Shown: positions 8,618-18,491, numbered from the stretch's first letter. The stretch is DNA of 64,000 bases from Petrotoga olearia DSM 13574 (GCF_002895525.1 NZ_AZRL01000016.1:124001-188000); one strand, 5' to 3'. A program made the numbers and translations. The notes: generated from the sequence alone by a model not told the origin.

Positions 8618-9174
8618 ACTAAGTTGGCCTCCTCTATGAATTGTCGCAATTTTTTTCTCGCATAATGCAGCTTACTTTTTACAGTCCCTAAAGGGATTTC
8701 CATTATCTCAGCAATTTCATTGTAACTCATACCATCGATATCTCTTAACTTAATCAGTAGTCTTTCTTCCTTGTCTAGTTTTTCCATTATATTTAAAATC
8801 ATTTGGTAATCAAGCTCTTCTAGTACTTCATTTTTTACATTTGTATTGGAGATTGCTTGTATATTAGGATTTTGATCGGTTTCATCTTCAAAATCCACAG
8901 AAGTTTCTTTGCTTCGTTGATATTTGCGAGAATAATTTTTTCCCACATTGACAGCTATTCTGTAAATCCAAGTAGACAATTTGGAAAGGCCTTTAAATCC
9001 ATTTATCCCTTTAATAATTCTTATAAACACCTCTTGAAGTGCATCTTCTATTTCATCATGGTTAACGTAATTTTTTAAAACCCCATAAATTTTTGGCGCA
9101 TACTCTTCGTATAATTTTTTAAACGCATCGGAATCATTTTTTTTAAGATCTTCAATGAATTTTTCCTCTGTCAT
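8614..9174 (-). CDS. RNA polymerase ECF-type sigma factor
   Basis: Sigma-70 family factor of the extracytoplasmic-function group, 186 residues, with region 2 (AFKKLYEEYAPKIYGVLKNY through STWIYRIAVN) and region 4 (a helix-turn-helix within MSYNEIAEIMEIPLGTVKSK). It lacks regions 1 and 3, as expected. The start is set at ATG 9174 because a TATAAT box lies at 9208-9213, so transcription should begin about where an upstream in-frame ATG (9204) sits, and because GGGAGAGAG precedes 9174. The next gene overlaps it by four bases. Its regulon is unknown. Confidence 0.9.
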   Translation of the reverse strand: MTEEKFIEDLKKNDSDAFKKLYEEYAPKIYGVLKNYVNHDEIEDALQEVFIRIIKGINGFKGLSKLSTWIYRIAVNVGKNYSRKYQRSKETSVDFEDETDQNPNIQAISNTNVKNEVLEELDYQMILNIMEKLDKEERLLIKLRDIDGMSYNEIAEIMEIPLGTVKSKLHYARKKLRQFIEEANLV

Positions 9175-9207
9175 TTTGACTCTCTCCCATAATAAATTGT
9201 TCATTTT

Positions 9208-9216
9208 ATTATACCA
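9208..9216 (-). promoter_or_regulatory. Extended -10 promoter of the sigma-factor operon
   Basis: On the minus strand the sequence reads TGGTATAAT, a perfect -10 box with the TGn extension; no good -35 box is seen 17 bases upstream. Its position shows that the sigma factor must start at 9174 rather than 9204, because the upstream ATG would be at or beside the transcript's first base. Confidence 0.6.
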
Positions 9217-9343
9217 TAAATTGTTAGGGCGATTCTATGAAAAATATTTCTTGAAATTTTTTTCATAGTTGACAAAAATGTCGATAATTGTTCCTAAATT
9301 CATATAATTTCTTCTAATCGCCTAAGAATAGATTTCTTTGGAT

Positions 9344-9372
9344 TTGAAACTATGAGAAAAAAGGGATAAAAT
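9344..9372 (+). promoter_or_regulatory. Promoter of the glutamate dehydrogenase gene
   Basis: TTGAAA at 9344-9349 and TAAAAT at 9367-9372 with a 17-base spacer, 76 bases before the gdhA start. This and the sigma-operon promoter share the divergent gap 9175-9447. Confidence 0.65.
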
Positions 9373-9447
9373 ATTTATGTACAATAAAAGTGAGTTTTAT
9401 ATTTTAATAGAAAGAGAGAAACAATTAGAAAAAGGAGGATTCCAAAG

Positions 9448-10743
9448 ATGGAGGAAACAAAGAAAGTAAGCTTATTCGATAACGCAGTTAAGCAATTTGA
9501 CAGAGCCGCTAGAATCATGGAATTAGATAGAAATTTAAGAGAAGTATTGATCAAACCAAAAAGAGAACTTACTGTTAATTTCCCAGTACGCATGGATGAT
9601 GGGTCAATCAAAGTTTTTACAGGTTATAGGGTACAACACAATGTTTCGAGGGGTCCAGCAAAAGGTGGAATTAGGTACCATCCAAATGTTACATTAGATG
9701 AAGTTAAAGCCTTAGCCTTTTGGATGACTTGGAAGTCTGCAGTGGTGGATATACCCTATGGTGGGGCTAAAGGCGGCGTTACCGTGGATCCGTTTAAACT
9801 TTCAGATTCTGAATTAGAGAGATTATCACGAAGATTTTTCTCTGAAATTCAAATCATAATAGGTGAAGAAAAAGATATTCCCGCCCCAGATGTAAACACT
9901 GATGGCCAAATAATGAGTTGGTGGATGGATACATATTCGATGAATATCGGACATACTACTTTAGGTATAGTCACAGGAAAGCCTTTAGAGATTGGAGGTT
10001 CTGAAGGAAGAACAGAGGCAACGGGAAGAGGAGTAAATATATGTATTGAGGAAGCTGTAAAGTATTTGAGAGATAAAGGAAAGCTAAATAAAAAAGATGA
10101 AGAAATAACCGTTGCTATTCAAGGTTTCGGTAACGTAGGTTCTTACTTAGCTTTGACCCTTACAGAAGAAACTAAATTTAAGCTAGTCGCAATATCTGAT
10201 TATAGTGGTGGTTTTTATAAAGAGTCCGGTTTCACCTCAGAAGAGATTCGTAAGTTAATGGATAGAACTAGAGGTAGAAAAGCATTGTTATTGGATGTTA
10301 ACGAAGAAGGTTATAAAGAGATAACGAACGAAGAATTATTGAAGCTAGATGTCGATGTTTTTGCCCCTTGTGCTTTAGAAAATGCAGTGAATGAAGATAA
10401 TGCAGATGAAATAAGAGCAAAACTCATTGTTGAAGGAGCTAACGGGCCATTAACTCCAGAAGCCGACGAGATATTATTGTCTAAAAATGTCTTCATAGTA
10501 CCGGATTTCTTGGCAAATGCTGGTGGAGTAACAGTTTCGTACTTTGAGTGGGTGCAAGGGCTTCAGTGGAATTTTTGGGAACTTGAAGATATCAGAAAGG
10601 CCCTTCATAAAAAGATGAAGAATGCATTTTGTGATGTTGCTCAAACGATGGAAAAGTATGAAGTTGATATGCGAACTGCTGCTTATGTGAGAGCCATCGA
10701 ACGTGTGGCAAACGCTACAAAGTTAAGAGGAATCTATCCCTGA
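9448..10743 (+). CDS. gdhA: Glutamate dehydrogenase (Glu/Leu/Phe/Val dehydrogenase family)
   Basis: Interconverts glutamate with 2-oxoglutarate and ammonia using NAD(P). 431 residues, normal for the hexameric bacterial/archaeal type. It shows the catalytic-lysine loop VDIPYGGAKGGV near residues 98-109, the substrate segment PAPDVNTDGQIMSWWMD, and the Rossmann glycine motif IQGFGNVGSY near 226-235. AAAAGGAGG lies before the ATG. It is monocistronic, with its own promoter and terminator. It sits opposite the large branched-chain amino-acid operon, whose transaminases would use the glutamate it can form. Confidence 0.95.
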   Translation: MEETKKVSLFDNAVKQFDRAARIMELDRNLREVLIKPKRELTVNFPVRMDDGSIKVFTGYRVQHNVSRGPAKGGIRYHPNVTLDEVKALAFWMTWKSAVVDIPYGGAKGGVTVDPFKLSDSELERLSRRFFSEIQIIIGEEKDIPAPDVNTDGQIMSWWMDTYSMNIGHTTLGIVTGKPLEIGGSEGRTEATGRGVNICIEEAVKYLRDKGKLNKKDEEITVAIQGFGNVGSYLALTLTEETKFKLVAISDYSGGFYKESGFTSEEIRKLMDRTRGRKALLLDVNEEGYKEITNEELLKLDVDVFAPCALENAVNEDNADEIRAKLIVEGANGPLTPEADEILLSKNVFIVPDFLANAGGVTVSYFEWVQGLQWNFWELEDIRKALHKKMKNAFCDVAQTMEKYEVDMRTAAYVRAIERVANATKLRGIYP

Positions 10744-10761
10744 TAAGAAATAACAAAATAT

Positions 10762-10796
10762 ACCCCTTCCTTAATTATTTAGGAAGGGGTAATTTT
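10762..10796 (+). terminator. Intrinsic terminator of gdhA
   Basis: Ten-base perfect stem ACCCCTTCCT (10762-10771) with AGGAAGGGGT (10781-10790), nine-base AT loop, followed by AATTTTTT. Confidence 0.88.
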
Positions 10797-10852
10797 TTGG
10801 TTACTTTGTTTAAGTAAAATAGAACGAGTTTATTTAATAAAGGGGTGGAAAA

Positions 10853-11293
10853 ATGGCTTTTACATTAATTTCGGTATTCATAAACTCTATAATTGGTTTT
10901 TTTCTGGTTGATATGTTATATTGGATTTTTTCACTAGTAATCTTAGGTATTATACTTTACATTTCCTGGAGAAAAAATATGTACAGCAAATTGGGTAACT
11001 TTATTTTATTAGTAGGGATTTTATTTTCTTTTTTTGGGTATTTAAATAATTTTAATCCGTCTTATTTTTATCTATTGATTAACGTGTCTGCCTTTTTCGC
11101 TGTTCTTTATACGGCTTTTAACAAAAAATTATTGATTATCTTATCTTGGTTGTTAAATGGTTTTTCTCTGGGATACATCATCGCATCTTTGAGAAGCTTA
11201 AATTTAGGCATTATATTTGGTATAATTATTTTCCTTATTGGATTAAGAGATGCGTTTTTGCCTAAAAAGTTTGATGAACATTTAAATAACTAA
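10853..11293 (+). CDS. Small multi-span membrane protein of unknown function
   Basis: 146 residues that are almost entirely hydrophobic, with about five or six membrane helices and a short charged tail (KKFDEHLNN). AAAGGGGTGG precedes the ATG at a proper distance. I recognise no family and see no conserved catalytic motif. The 3' end overlaps the end of the convergent aminotransferase gene by 12 bases, so there is no terminator between them. It could be a minor membrane factor or an orphan gene; the neighbours do not suggest a role. Confidence 0.65.
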   Translation: MAFTLISVFINSIIGFFLVDMLYWIFSLVILGIILYISWRKNMYSKLGNFILLVGILFSFFGYLNNFNPSYFYLLINVSAFFAVLYTAFNKKLLIILSWLLNGFSLGYIIASLRSLNLGIIFGIIIFLIGLRDAFLPKKFDEHLNN

Positions 11294-12463
11294 CTCTTGT
11301 ATTGCAGAGGTTAACCTTTTTATACCCTCTTCGATGTTCTTTTCATTAGCACAGGAATAATTTAGCCTCAAGGTGTTTACATTGTTCTTATTGATGTAAA
11401 AAGGGTCTCCAGGAACGAAGGCTACCTTTTTTTCTATAGCTTTGTCAAACAACTCAAGAGCGGAAATGTTGTTTGGTAAAGTTATCCATAGAAACATTCC
11501 ACCTTGTGGATCTGTATACTCTACGTTTTTGGGGAAATATTTTTTGATACTTTTTATCATGGCATTTTTTTGGCTGCCATACCTCGTTTTTATGTTTATT
11601 ATATGTTTGTCTAGGTCGTTCTCTTTCAAGAACTGGTATATTATTCTTTGCCCTACGTAATTAGAATGAAGATCAGCACCTTGCTTAGCGGTTACAAGAT
11701 TCTCCAACACATCTTTAGGAGCCACCACCCAGCCTAGTCTAAATCCTGGGGCAACAATTTTTGAGAATGATCCTAAAAGTATCGTTTGTTCAGGTATCAA
11801 TTTTTTGAATGAAACATTATCTTCCCCTTCAAATCTTAACTCTCCATATGGATCATCTTCGATAAGGTAAATATTGTGATTTTTCAATATTTCAGCTATC
11901 TTTTCTCTATTTTTATTTGTATAAGTGATTCCCGAAGGATTTTGAAAATTGGGGACGGTGTACAGTAATTTTGGTGAAAACTCTTCCAAAACATCTTTTA
12001 ATTCCACTAAATCGAGTCCTTCTAGACATAGTTTAACTGGTTTAAAATTCTTGGTGTATACCGATAATGCCTGTATAGCTCCTAAATAGCCAGGTTCTTC
12101 AATTGCAATAAAATCATCTGCATTCAAAAATAATTTTCCAAGTAAGTCAAGGGCTTGTTGAGAACCATGAGTAATTAAAACATCATCTTGTGTTATGTTT
12201 AAACCTTTCTTTTCATTGTATCTATTGGCGATAAATTCTCTTAAAGGTGGGTATCCTTCTGTGGTACTGTACTGAAGTATCTCTTTGCCGGAATTATCAA
12301 ACTGGTAAACAGCCGCATTTTTTATCTCTTCTATTGGAAATAAATCAGCGTTTGGTAAACCGCCGGCAAATGAAATTATTTCCGGATCATCTATTACCTT
12401 AAGTATTTCTCTTATAAAAGAACGAGGAACGTTTTTCATACGATTAGAGTATATATTTTCCAT
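11282..12463 (-). CDS. PLP-dependent aminotransferase (class I, LysN / 2-aminoadipate-aminotransferase-like)
   Basis: 393-residue fold-type I aminotransferase. It has the N-terminal ISFAGGLPNADLFP motif typical of the LysN/MocR-like group, YSTTEGYPPLREFIA near residue 75, the PLP-contacting NFQNPSGITYT, EDDPYGELRF, the Schiff-base lysine in GSFSKIVAPGFRLGW and the substrate arginine in TLRLNYS near the end. Enzymes of this group accept 2-aminoadipate, branched-chain, aromatic and other amino acids. It follows cimA by 51 bases on the same strand and no ilvE is visible in the window, so it may catalyse the last transamination of the branched-chain pathway. That role is inferred from position. 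Confidence 0.85.
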   Translation of the reverse strand: MENIYSNRMKNVPRSFIREILKVIDDPEIISFAGGLPNADLFPIEEIKNAAVYQFDNSGKEILQYSTTEGYPPLREFIANRYNEKKGLNITQDDVLITHGSQQALDLLGKLFLNADDFIAIEEPGYLGAIQALSVYTKNFKPVKLCLEGLDLVELKDVLEEFSPKLLYTVPNFQNPSGITYTNKNREKIAEILKNHNIYLIEDDPYGELRFEGEDNVSFKKLIPEQTILLGSFSKIVAPGFRLGWVVAPKDVLENLVTAKQGADLHSNYVGQRIIYQFLKENDLDKHIINIKTRYGSQKNAMIKSIKKYFPKNVEYTDPQGGMFLWITLPNNISALELFDKAIEKKVAFVPGDPFYINKNNVNTLRLNYSCANEKNIEEGIKRLTSAIQELVI

Positions 12464-12514
12464 TTTTTTCTCTCCTTCTGGGAAGTTTTTATCACAATTG
12501 GCCCTGTTATCCTT

Positions 12515-14095
12515 TTAATGTTCTTTAACGGGTAAAAAATTATCTACAAACAATCCATATTCTACACTGTCTAACAAGGCTTTCCAACTGGCCTGAATTA
12601 TGTTAGTTGAAACACCCACAGTAGTCCAAGTTTTATCAGTGTCTGAAGTTTCTATTAAGACACGCACTTTCGCGGCGGTTCCAGAAGTACTGTCTAACAC
12701 CCTTACTTTGTAATCTATCAATTTCATGTTTTTCAGGGAGGGGAAAAAGTCTTCTAAAGCCTTTCTTAATGCCTTATCTAAAGCATTCACAGGTCCGTCA
12801 CCTTCAGCGACGGCATGGACGGTTTCACCATTTATTTTTAATTTGACAATTGCTTCTGTTCCAGTGTCTTCGATAAAATTGTAATGAAGAATGTTGAAAT
12901 TCTCCACTTGAAAATTTGGGACATACTCAAAAAATTCTCTTAATACTAAGAGTTTTAAAGAAGCGTCAGCACCTTCAAATTGATATCCATCATGCTCATA
13001 TTCCTTTATCTTTGATGTTAACTTTTTGAACTGTTCTTCAGAAAATTGGGTAATATCAAAGCCTAATTCTTCTAGCTTTGATTTTAAATTACTTTTTCCT
13101 GATAACTCTGAAACTAATATTCTTCTAGTGTTCCCCACCCATTCTGGAGATATGTGTTCATAAGTGAGAGGATTTTTAAGAATGGCGCTAACATGGACAC
13201 CTCCTTTATGTGTGAAGGCGCTTCTTCCTACATAAGGTTTCCTATTGTCAGGAGTTAAATTAGCAACTTCAGTTACGTAATTATAAAGTGAGGTTGTTTT
13301 TTCTACATTTATTTTTGGTAATTTAAACCCGTATTTAAACTTCAAGTTAGGTATTATAATACAAAGATCCGCATTACCGCATCTTTCCCCCAGACCTCCC
13401 ACCGTTCCTTGTATTTGTTCAACTCCTTCTTCAATAGCTGTAAGAGAATTGGATACAGCGAAACCGGAATCATTGTGAGCATGAATGCCTAAAGGTATTT
13501 TTATTTTTTCTTTTACCGTTTCTATTGCTTCTTTGATCTTTGAAGGTGTTTGTCCTCCGTTTGTGTCACACAAAACGGCAATTGAAGCACCGGAGTTTTG
13601 TGCAACTTCTAACGTTTTAATGGCATATTGTTGATTATGGTTATAACCATCAAAAAAGTGTTCGGCATCGAAAAATACCTCTAACCCTTCTCTTTTTAAG
13701 AAGGTTATCGTATCTTCTATAAGTTTTAGGTTATCATCAAGAGAAATGCCCAGTGCCTGAGAAACATGGAAATCCCAACTTTTTGCAAATATAGTAACTA
13801 TTTTTGCCCCAGAAGAAACCAATTTTAAAATGTTTGGATCATCTTCGGCTTTTATTCCGTATCTTTTTGTAGAGCTAAATGCAACTATTTCACTATTTTT
13901 AAATGATATATTTTGAACTTTTTTAAAGAATTCTTCATCTTTAGGGTTAGACCCTGGCCAACCACCTTCGATGTAGTCTATTCCGTACTCATCTAATTTT
14001 TTAGCTATCTTTAATTTATCTTCCACAGTTAGAGAAACATTCTCACCCTGGGTTCCGTCTCTTAAAGTGGTATCAAATAATTTAGGTTCTTTCAA
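12515..14095 (-). CDS. cimA: (R)-citramalate synthase
   Basis: Condenses pyruvate and acetyl-CoA to citramalate, the first step of a threonine-independent route to 2-oxobutyrate and isoleucine. The 526-residue protein has the HMGL-like catalytic domain beginning LFDTTLRDGTQGENVSLT (leuA-type proteins have DGEQSPG here), metal ligands in HAHNDSGFAVSN and GGLGERCGNADL, and a C-terminal LeuA-type regulatory domain with VRVLDSTSGTAAKVRV. The form matches the long CimA family (TIGR00977 type). It lies six bases after leuB. LeuC, LeuD and LeuB could carry citramalate onward, which explains the gene order. Confidence 0.92.
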   Translation of the reverse strand: MKEPKLFDTTLRDGTQGENVSLTVEDKLKIAKKLDEYGIDYIEGGWPGSNPKDEEFFKKVQNISFKNSEIVAFSSTKRYGIKAEDDPNILKLVSSGAKIVTIFAKSWDFHVSQALGISLDDNLKLIEDTITFLKREGLEVFFDAEHFFDGYNHNQQYAIKTLEVAQNSGASIAVLCDTNGGQTPSKIKEAIETVKEKIKIPLGIHAHNDSGFAVSNSLTAIEEGVEQIQGTVGGLGERCGNADLCIIIPNLKFKYGFKLPKINVEKTTSLYNYVTEVANLTPDNRKPYVGRSAFTHKGGVHVSAILKNPLTYEHISPEWVGNTRRILVSELSGKSNLKSKLEELGFDITQFSEEQFKKLTSKIKEYEHDGYQFEGADASLKLLVLREFFEYVPNFQVENFNILHYNFIEDTGTEAIVKLKINGETVHAVAEGDGPVNALDKALRKALEDFFPSLKNMKLIDYKVRVLDSTSGTAAKVRVLIETSDTDKTWTTVGVSTNIIQASWKALLDSVEYGLFVDNFLPVKEH

Positions 14096-14101
14096 TTTGG
14101 T

Positions 14102-15151
14102 TCACCCTCTTTTTAAGATTTTGACAATTTCGTCTCCTACTTCACTGGTACTTAAATTTCCCCCCATGTCTTTAGAAAGTAAGTTTTCATCGATAGATAT
14201 CTTAATCGCACCTTCAATTTTTTCTGATAAGTCTTTTCTTCCAAAATATTCCAACATCATCGCTGCGGCTAAAATTGCAGCAAGGGGATTTGCAATACCT
14301 TTACCAGCAATATCAGGAGCTGAACCATGAACGGGTTCAAACATGGAAACAGTATTCGGATTAATATTTCCTGAGGCAGCTAATCCCATTCCGCCCTGGA
14401 GTTCTGCACCCAGATCTGTAATGATATCTCCAAACATATTGCAGGTTACTATTACATCGAAAATTTCTGGATTTCGTACCATTTTCATCGTTATAGCATC
14501 TACATAGTAATGATCAGTCTGAACTTCAGGATATTCCTTCTTTAACTCTTCGAATACTCTCAACCATAATCCATGAGAATAAGTTAGTACATTACTTTTA
14601 TCACAGAGGGTTAGTTTACCATTGTTATTTTTTGCATACTCAAAAGCATAACGAATGATTCGTTCTACACCTTTTCTAGTTGAAATCATCTCTTGTATTG
14701 CTACTTCGTCTTTAGTATCTTTTTTTAAAATTCCACCAATACCTGCATAAAGTCCTTCTGTGTTTTCTCTTATTACTGTAAAATTGATCTCGTTAACGCC
14801 CTTCTTCTTCAAAGGTGAAAACCTGTCGTTTAGTAGTTTTATTGGTCTTAAGTTGACATATTGGTCGAAATGAAATCGTAATTTTAATAGTATCCCATGT
14901 TCTAAGACCCCTGCTGGTACTCTTGGATCCCCTACCGCTCCCAAATAAATAGCGTCAAAGGTTTCTAATCTTTTCAATATGGAATCTGGAATTAATTCTC
15001 CATATTTTAAAAATCGTTCAGCTCCAATATCGAACTCTTCAAATTTGAGATTCAAATTATACCTATCTCCCATAAAATTTAATATTTTAAGACCTTCATT
15101 GATTACTTCCTTACCAATTCCATCTCCTGGTAGAACAGCTATAGACGGCAT
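14102..15151 (-). CDS. leuB: 3-isopropylmalate dehydrogenase
   Basis: NAD-dependent oxidative decarboxylase of leucine biosynthesis; relatives also act on 3-methylmalate in the citramalate route. 349 residues. It begins IAVLPGDGIGKEVINEGL, has the substrate-binding arginine region LRPIKLL and RENTEGLYAGIGG, the metal-binding NMFGDIITDLGAELQGGMG, and the NAD-binding MFEPVHGSAPDIAGKGIANP. It starts one base after the leuD stop, so the two are tightly linked. Confidence 0.93.
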   Translation of the reverse strand: MPSIAVLPGDGIGKEVINEGLKILNFMGDRYNLNLKFEEFDIGAERFLKYGELIPDSILKRLETFDAIYLGAVGDPRVPAGVLEHGILLKLRFHFDQYVNLRPIKLLNDRFSPLKKKGVNEINFTVIRENTEGLYAGIGGILKKDTKDEVAIQEMISTRKGVERIIRYAFEYAKNNNGKLTLCDKSNVLTYSHGLWLRVFEELKKEYPEVQTDHYYVDAITMKMVRNPEIFDVIVTCNMFGDIITDLGAELQGGMGLAASGNINPNTVSMFEPVHGSAPDIAGKGIANPLAAILAAAMMLEYFGRKDLSEKIEGAIKISIDENLLSKDMGGNLSTSEVGDEIVKILKRG

Positions 15152-15646
15152 TTATTGAGTGACCTCCTTCTTGATCTTCTCTATCAAACCACCGGAAGAT
15201 ATTATTTCTTGAAGAAATTTCGGGTATTTCTCTGAATAATATTCTTTATTGTTTTTTAGATCTTTGATGATTCCATTGTCCAAGTCTATTTCTATTTCTG
15301 AACCATCTTCGATATTTTGGGAAGCATCTTTGGAAATAAGTATAGGTAATCCAATATTGATAGCGTTACGATAAAAAATCCTTGCAAAACTTTCTGCTAT
15401 GACACAAGAAACACCTGCCGCCTTAATCGATAAGGGAGCGTGCTCACGAGAACTTCCGGAACCGAAGTTCTTTCCGGCTACTATAATATCTCCTTTTTTC
15501 ACTTTTTTTACGAACTCTTTATCTATATCCTCCATGCAATGTTGTGCCAATATTTCAGGTTCTGGATTGTTTAAATATCTAGCTGGTATAATTACATCCG
15601 TATCAACATTGTCACCGTATTTGAAAACTCTCCCTCTGAACTTCAC
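15152..15646 (-). CDS. leuD: 3-isopropylmalate dehydratase, small subunit
   Basis: Swivel-domain subunit of isopropylmalate isomerase, 164 residues, the short form typical of archaea and Thermotogota. It shows [17 protein letters not shown] near residues 10-26, [12 protein letters not shown] near 60-71 and [18 protein letters not shown]. It overlaps the leuC stop by four bases, which suggests coupled translation of the two subunits. Confidence 0.93.
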   Translation of the reverse strand: MKFRGRVFKYGDNVDTDVIIPARYLNNPEPEILAQHCMEDIDKEFVKKVKKGDIIVAGKNFGSGSSREHAPLSIKAAGVSCVIAESFARIFYRNAINIGLPILISKDASQNIEDGSEIEIDLDNGIIKDLKNNKEYYSEKYPKFLQEIISSGGLIEKIKKEVTQ

Positions 15647-16902
15647 TTTATAACCTCCTCAGGATGAGTAATGTATCCGCTAATGGCAGATGCTGCTGCT
15701 ACCGCAGGATTTGATAGATAAACTTCACTTTCCGGATGCCCCATCCTTCCAACAAAATTCCTGTTAGTCGTAGAGATTGCTTTCTCACCTTTTGCCAAAA
15801 CTCCCATATGGCCACCAAGGCAAGGCCCACATGTTGGCGTACTCACAGCGGCTCCAGCTTCGATGAATATTTCAATTAAGCCTTCTTTTAGTGCCTGCAT
15901 GTATATATCTTGGGTGCCAGGAAAAATAATGCATCTTACATTAGAATTGATTTTCTGTCCCTTAAGCACTTGAGCAGCAATTCTTAAGTCTTCTATTCTT
16001 CCATTTGTGCAAGAACCTATTACAGATTGATCAATTTTTATCCCCTTTGCTTCATGAACAGGTTTGGTGTTTTCAGGCAAGTGTGGAAATGCAACTTGCG
16101 GGTCTATATTTGAAACATCGTATTCGATAACCTCTTTATAAGTGGCATAGGGATCACTACTTACTGGTGTATACTCTCTTACTGCCCTTTCTATCAAGTA
16201 ATTTTTGGTTTTTTCATCGTATTCAAATAATCCACATTTTGCCCCTGCTTCAATAGCCATATTTGCCATAGTCATTCTCGAATCCATAGAAAGATCTTTG
16301 ATCGTATCTCCAGTAAATTCAATAGAATTATACAGTGCTCCATCTACTCCAATTTCTCCTATAGTGTAGAGTATTAAATCCTTTCCAGTGACCCATGGGT
16401 TTAGCTCACCCTTGTATACAATCTTTATACTTTCAGGAACTCGGAACCATAAGTAACCAGTAGCCATCGCTGCAGCCATGTCGGTGCTTCCAACACCTGT
16501 ACCTAAACAGTTAAGTGCTCCATAGGTACATGTATGGGAATCTGCTCCTATAACGATCTCACCAGGCAAGGCTAGTCCCTTTTCTGGTATTAAGCAGTGT
16601 TCAATCCCCATCTTACCTATCTCAAAATAATTAAGAATATTCATCTCTTTTGCGAAATTTCTTATAAGCAAAGCATTTTGTGCGGATTTTATATCTTTGT
16701 TTGGAGTAAAATGATCTGGAACTATTGCAATTCTTTCATTATCAAATACTTGAGATAACCCTATTTTTCTAAATTCTTTAATGGCAACAGGAGTTGTTAC
16801 ATCGTTCCCCAGTACCAAATCTACTCTTGCATTAACAATTTCTCCAGGTTTAACTTCACTTTTATTTGAATGAGATGCAAGAATCTTCTCTACAATAGTC
16901 AT
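15643..16902 (-). CDS. leuC: 3-isopropylmalate dehydratase, large subunit
   Basis: Aconitase-family subunit carrying the [4Fe-4S] cluster that isomerises 2- to 3-isopropylmalate. The 419-residue short form has [20 protein letters not shown] near residues 119-138 and the cluster cysteines in [11 protein letters not shown] and [12 protein letters not shown]. Relatives of this form also use citramalate, which fits the cimA gene downstream. It lies 25 bases after leuA and overlaps leuD. Confidence 0.93.
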   Translation of the reverse strand: MTIVEKILASHSNKSEVKPGEIVNARVDLVLGNDVTTPVAIKEFRKIGLSQVFDNERIAIVPDHFTPNKDIKSAQNALLIRNFAKEMNILNYFEIGKMGIEHCLIPEKGLALPGEIVIGADSHTCTYGALNCLGTGVGSTDMAAAMATGYLWFRVPESIKIVYKGELNPWVTGKDLILYTIGEIGVDGALYNSIEFTGDTIKDLSMDSRMTMANMAIEAGAKCGLFEYDEKTKNYLIERAVREYTPVSSDPYATYKEVIEYDVSNIDPQVAFPHLPENTKPVHEAKGIKIDQSVIGSCTNGRIEDLRIAAQVLKGQKINSNVRCIIFPGTQDIYMQALKEGLIEIFIEAGAAVSTPTCGPCLGGHMGVLAKGEKAISTTNRNFVGRMGHPESEVYLSNPAVAAASAISGYITHPEEVIK

Positions 16903-16927
16903 CCCTTTATTTCCTCACTTTATCATT

Positions 16928-18460
16928 TTATTTTTTTGTAGTTTGAAGTTTTTTAGCCATATATTTATTCAAGGCATTTAGATAAGCCAAAGTACTTGCT
17001 TGGGTAATATCTGTTTCAACAGAATGGCCAACATACACTTCGTCTTCAATTTTGAGTTTAACGGTTGTTTCTCCTAAGGCATCGGTCCCCTCTGTAACGC
17101 CTTCTATCTTATACGAAATCAAAGTGATATTTTCTTCTTCAACTATTTCGTTTATTGCTTTAAATATTGCATCTATTGGCCCGTCTCCACTGCAAGCAGC
17201 TTTTTCTATCAACTCTTCACCTCTTGCTATCTTTATAGTTGCCGTTGGTAGTGTAGTGTTCCCCGTAGTGACGGATAAATATTTGAGTTTGAAATAATCC
17301 TCAGTTTTATATAATTCATCGTTGATCAATGCTTCAACATCAAGTGGATTCAAATTCTTTTTTTTACTGGCTAGATCTTTAAATTTAAGGAATAGCTTTT
17401 CAAAGGTTTCTTCATCTACATTGTAGCCAGATGATGTCAAAAACTCTTTTAAAGCATGTCTTCCTGAGTGTTTTCCTAAAATTAGTTTGTTTGAATTTAG
17501 CCCTATACTTTCTGCTTTCATTATTTCATAAGTAGTTCTTTCTTTGATAACGCCATCTTGATGAATACCAGATTCATGTGCAAAGGCATTTTTACCTACT
17601 ATTGCTTTATTAGGTTGAACAACCATTCCAGTAAATTGTGAAACCATGTTGCTTAGTTTCAAAATCTTAGTTGTATCCTGCGTTACGACTAAATCTTCAA
17701 AATAATCTTTCCTGGTAACTAACGCCATTAAAACTTCTTCTAAGGCCGCGTTGCCTGCCCTTTCTCCTATTCCGTTAACTGCTACCTCTGCTTGATCTGC
17801 ACCTTCTTTCAGGGCAGTAAGAGTATTAGCAGTTGCCATTCCTAAATCGTTGTGGCAGTGTACGCTTAATTCAATCTTTTCTATGTTCCTTGTGTTTTCT
17901 TTTATCTTTTTAATAAATTCACCAAATTCCTGTGGAATTACATATCCCACAGTATCAGGCACGTTAATTACCGTCGCACCAGCTTCTATGACTTTTTCAA
18001 AGAGTTTGTACAAAAACTCTAACTCACTTCTTGAAGCATCTTCTGCTGAAAATTCAATATTATTAGTATACTTTGCTGCATACTTCACGGCCTCAACTGC
18101 TCTTTCCAAAACTTGATCTTCATTCATTTTTAACTTGTATTTCATGTGAACAGGAGAGGTAGCAATGAACACGTGTATCCTTGGTTGCTCTGCCTCTTTG
18201 AGTGCTTCCCAAGCACAATCGATATCTTTGTAATTTGCTCTTGCTAAAGCTGCAACCTCAACATCTCTAATTTTTTGGGCAATGTTTTTTACACTTTCAA
18301 AATCACTACTCGAAGAAATAGGAAAGCCAGCCTCTATTACATCAACTTTTAACAAAGAAAGCTGTTCAGCTATTGCCAGCTTCTCGTCCATTGTCAAACT
18401 TACACCTGGAGATTGTTCACCGTCCCTCAACGTAGTATCGAAAATTTTTATTTTTCTCAA
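16928..18460 (-). CDS. leuA: 2-isopropylmalate synthase
   Basis: Condenses acetyl-CoA with 2-oxoisovalerate, the committed step to leucine. 510 residues. The catalytic barrel opens with IFDTTLRDGEQSPGVSLTMD, has metal ligands in HCHNDLGMATANTLTAL and GERAGNAALEEV, and the flexible-domain motif HESGIHQDGVIK. The C-terminal allosteric domain carries GDGPIDAIFKAINEI, normally the leucine-feedback domain. It sits 31 bases after ilvC. Comparison of its DGEQSPG motif with the DGTQGEN of the second family member allows the two to be told apart. Confidence 0.94.
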   Translation of the reverse strand: MRKIKIFDTTLRDGEQSPGVSLTMDEKLAIAEQLSLLKVDVIEAGFPISSSSDFESVKNIAQKIRDVEVAALARANYKDIDCAWEALKEAEQPRIHVFIATSPVHMKYKLKMNEDQVLERAVEAVKYAAKYTNNIEFSAEDASRSELEFLYKLFEKVIEAGATVINVPDTVGYVIPQEFGEFIKKIKENTRNIEKIELSVHCHNDLGMATANTLTALKEGADQAEVAVNGIGERAGNAALEEVLMALVTRKDYFEDLVVTQDTTKILKLSNMVSQFTGMVVQPNKAIVGKNAFAHESGIHQDGVIKERTTYEIMKAESIGLNSNKLILGKHSGRHALKEFLTSSGYNVDEETFEKLFLKFKDLASKKKNLNPLDVEALINDELYKTEDYFKLKYLSVTTGNTTLPTATIKIARGEELIEKAACSGDGPIDAIFKAINEIVEEENITLISYKIEGVTEGTDALGETTVKLKIEDEVYVGHSVETDITQASTLAYLNALNKYMAKKLQTTKK

Positions 18461-18491
18461 ATTTGTTCACACTCCTACTTCATTAGATTTT

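Noticed and set aside
9269-9274. Perfect TTGACA upstream of gdhA
   Set aside because: No -10 box lies 16-18 bases downstream; the TTGAAA / TAAAAT pair at 9344-9372 is a better fit and closer to the gene.
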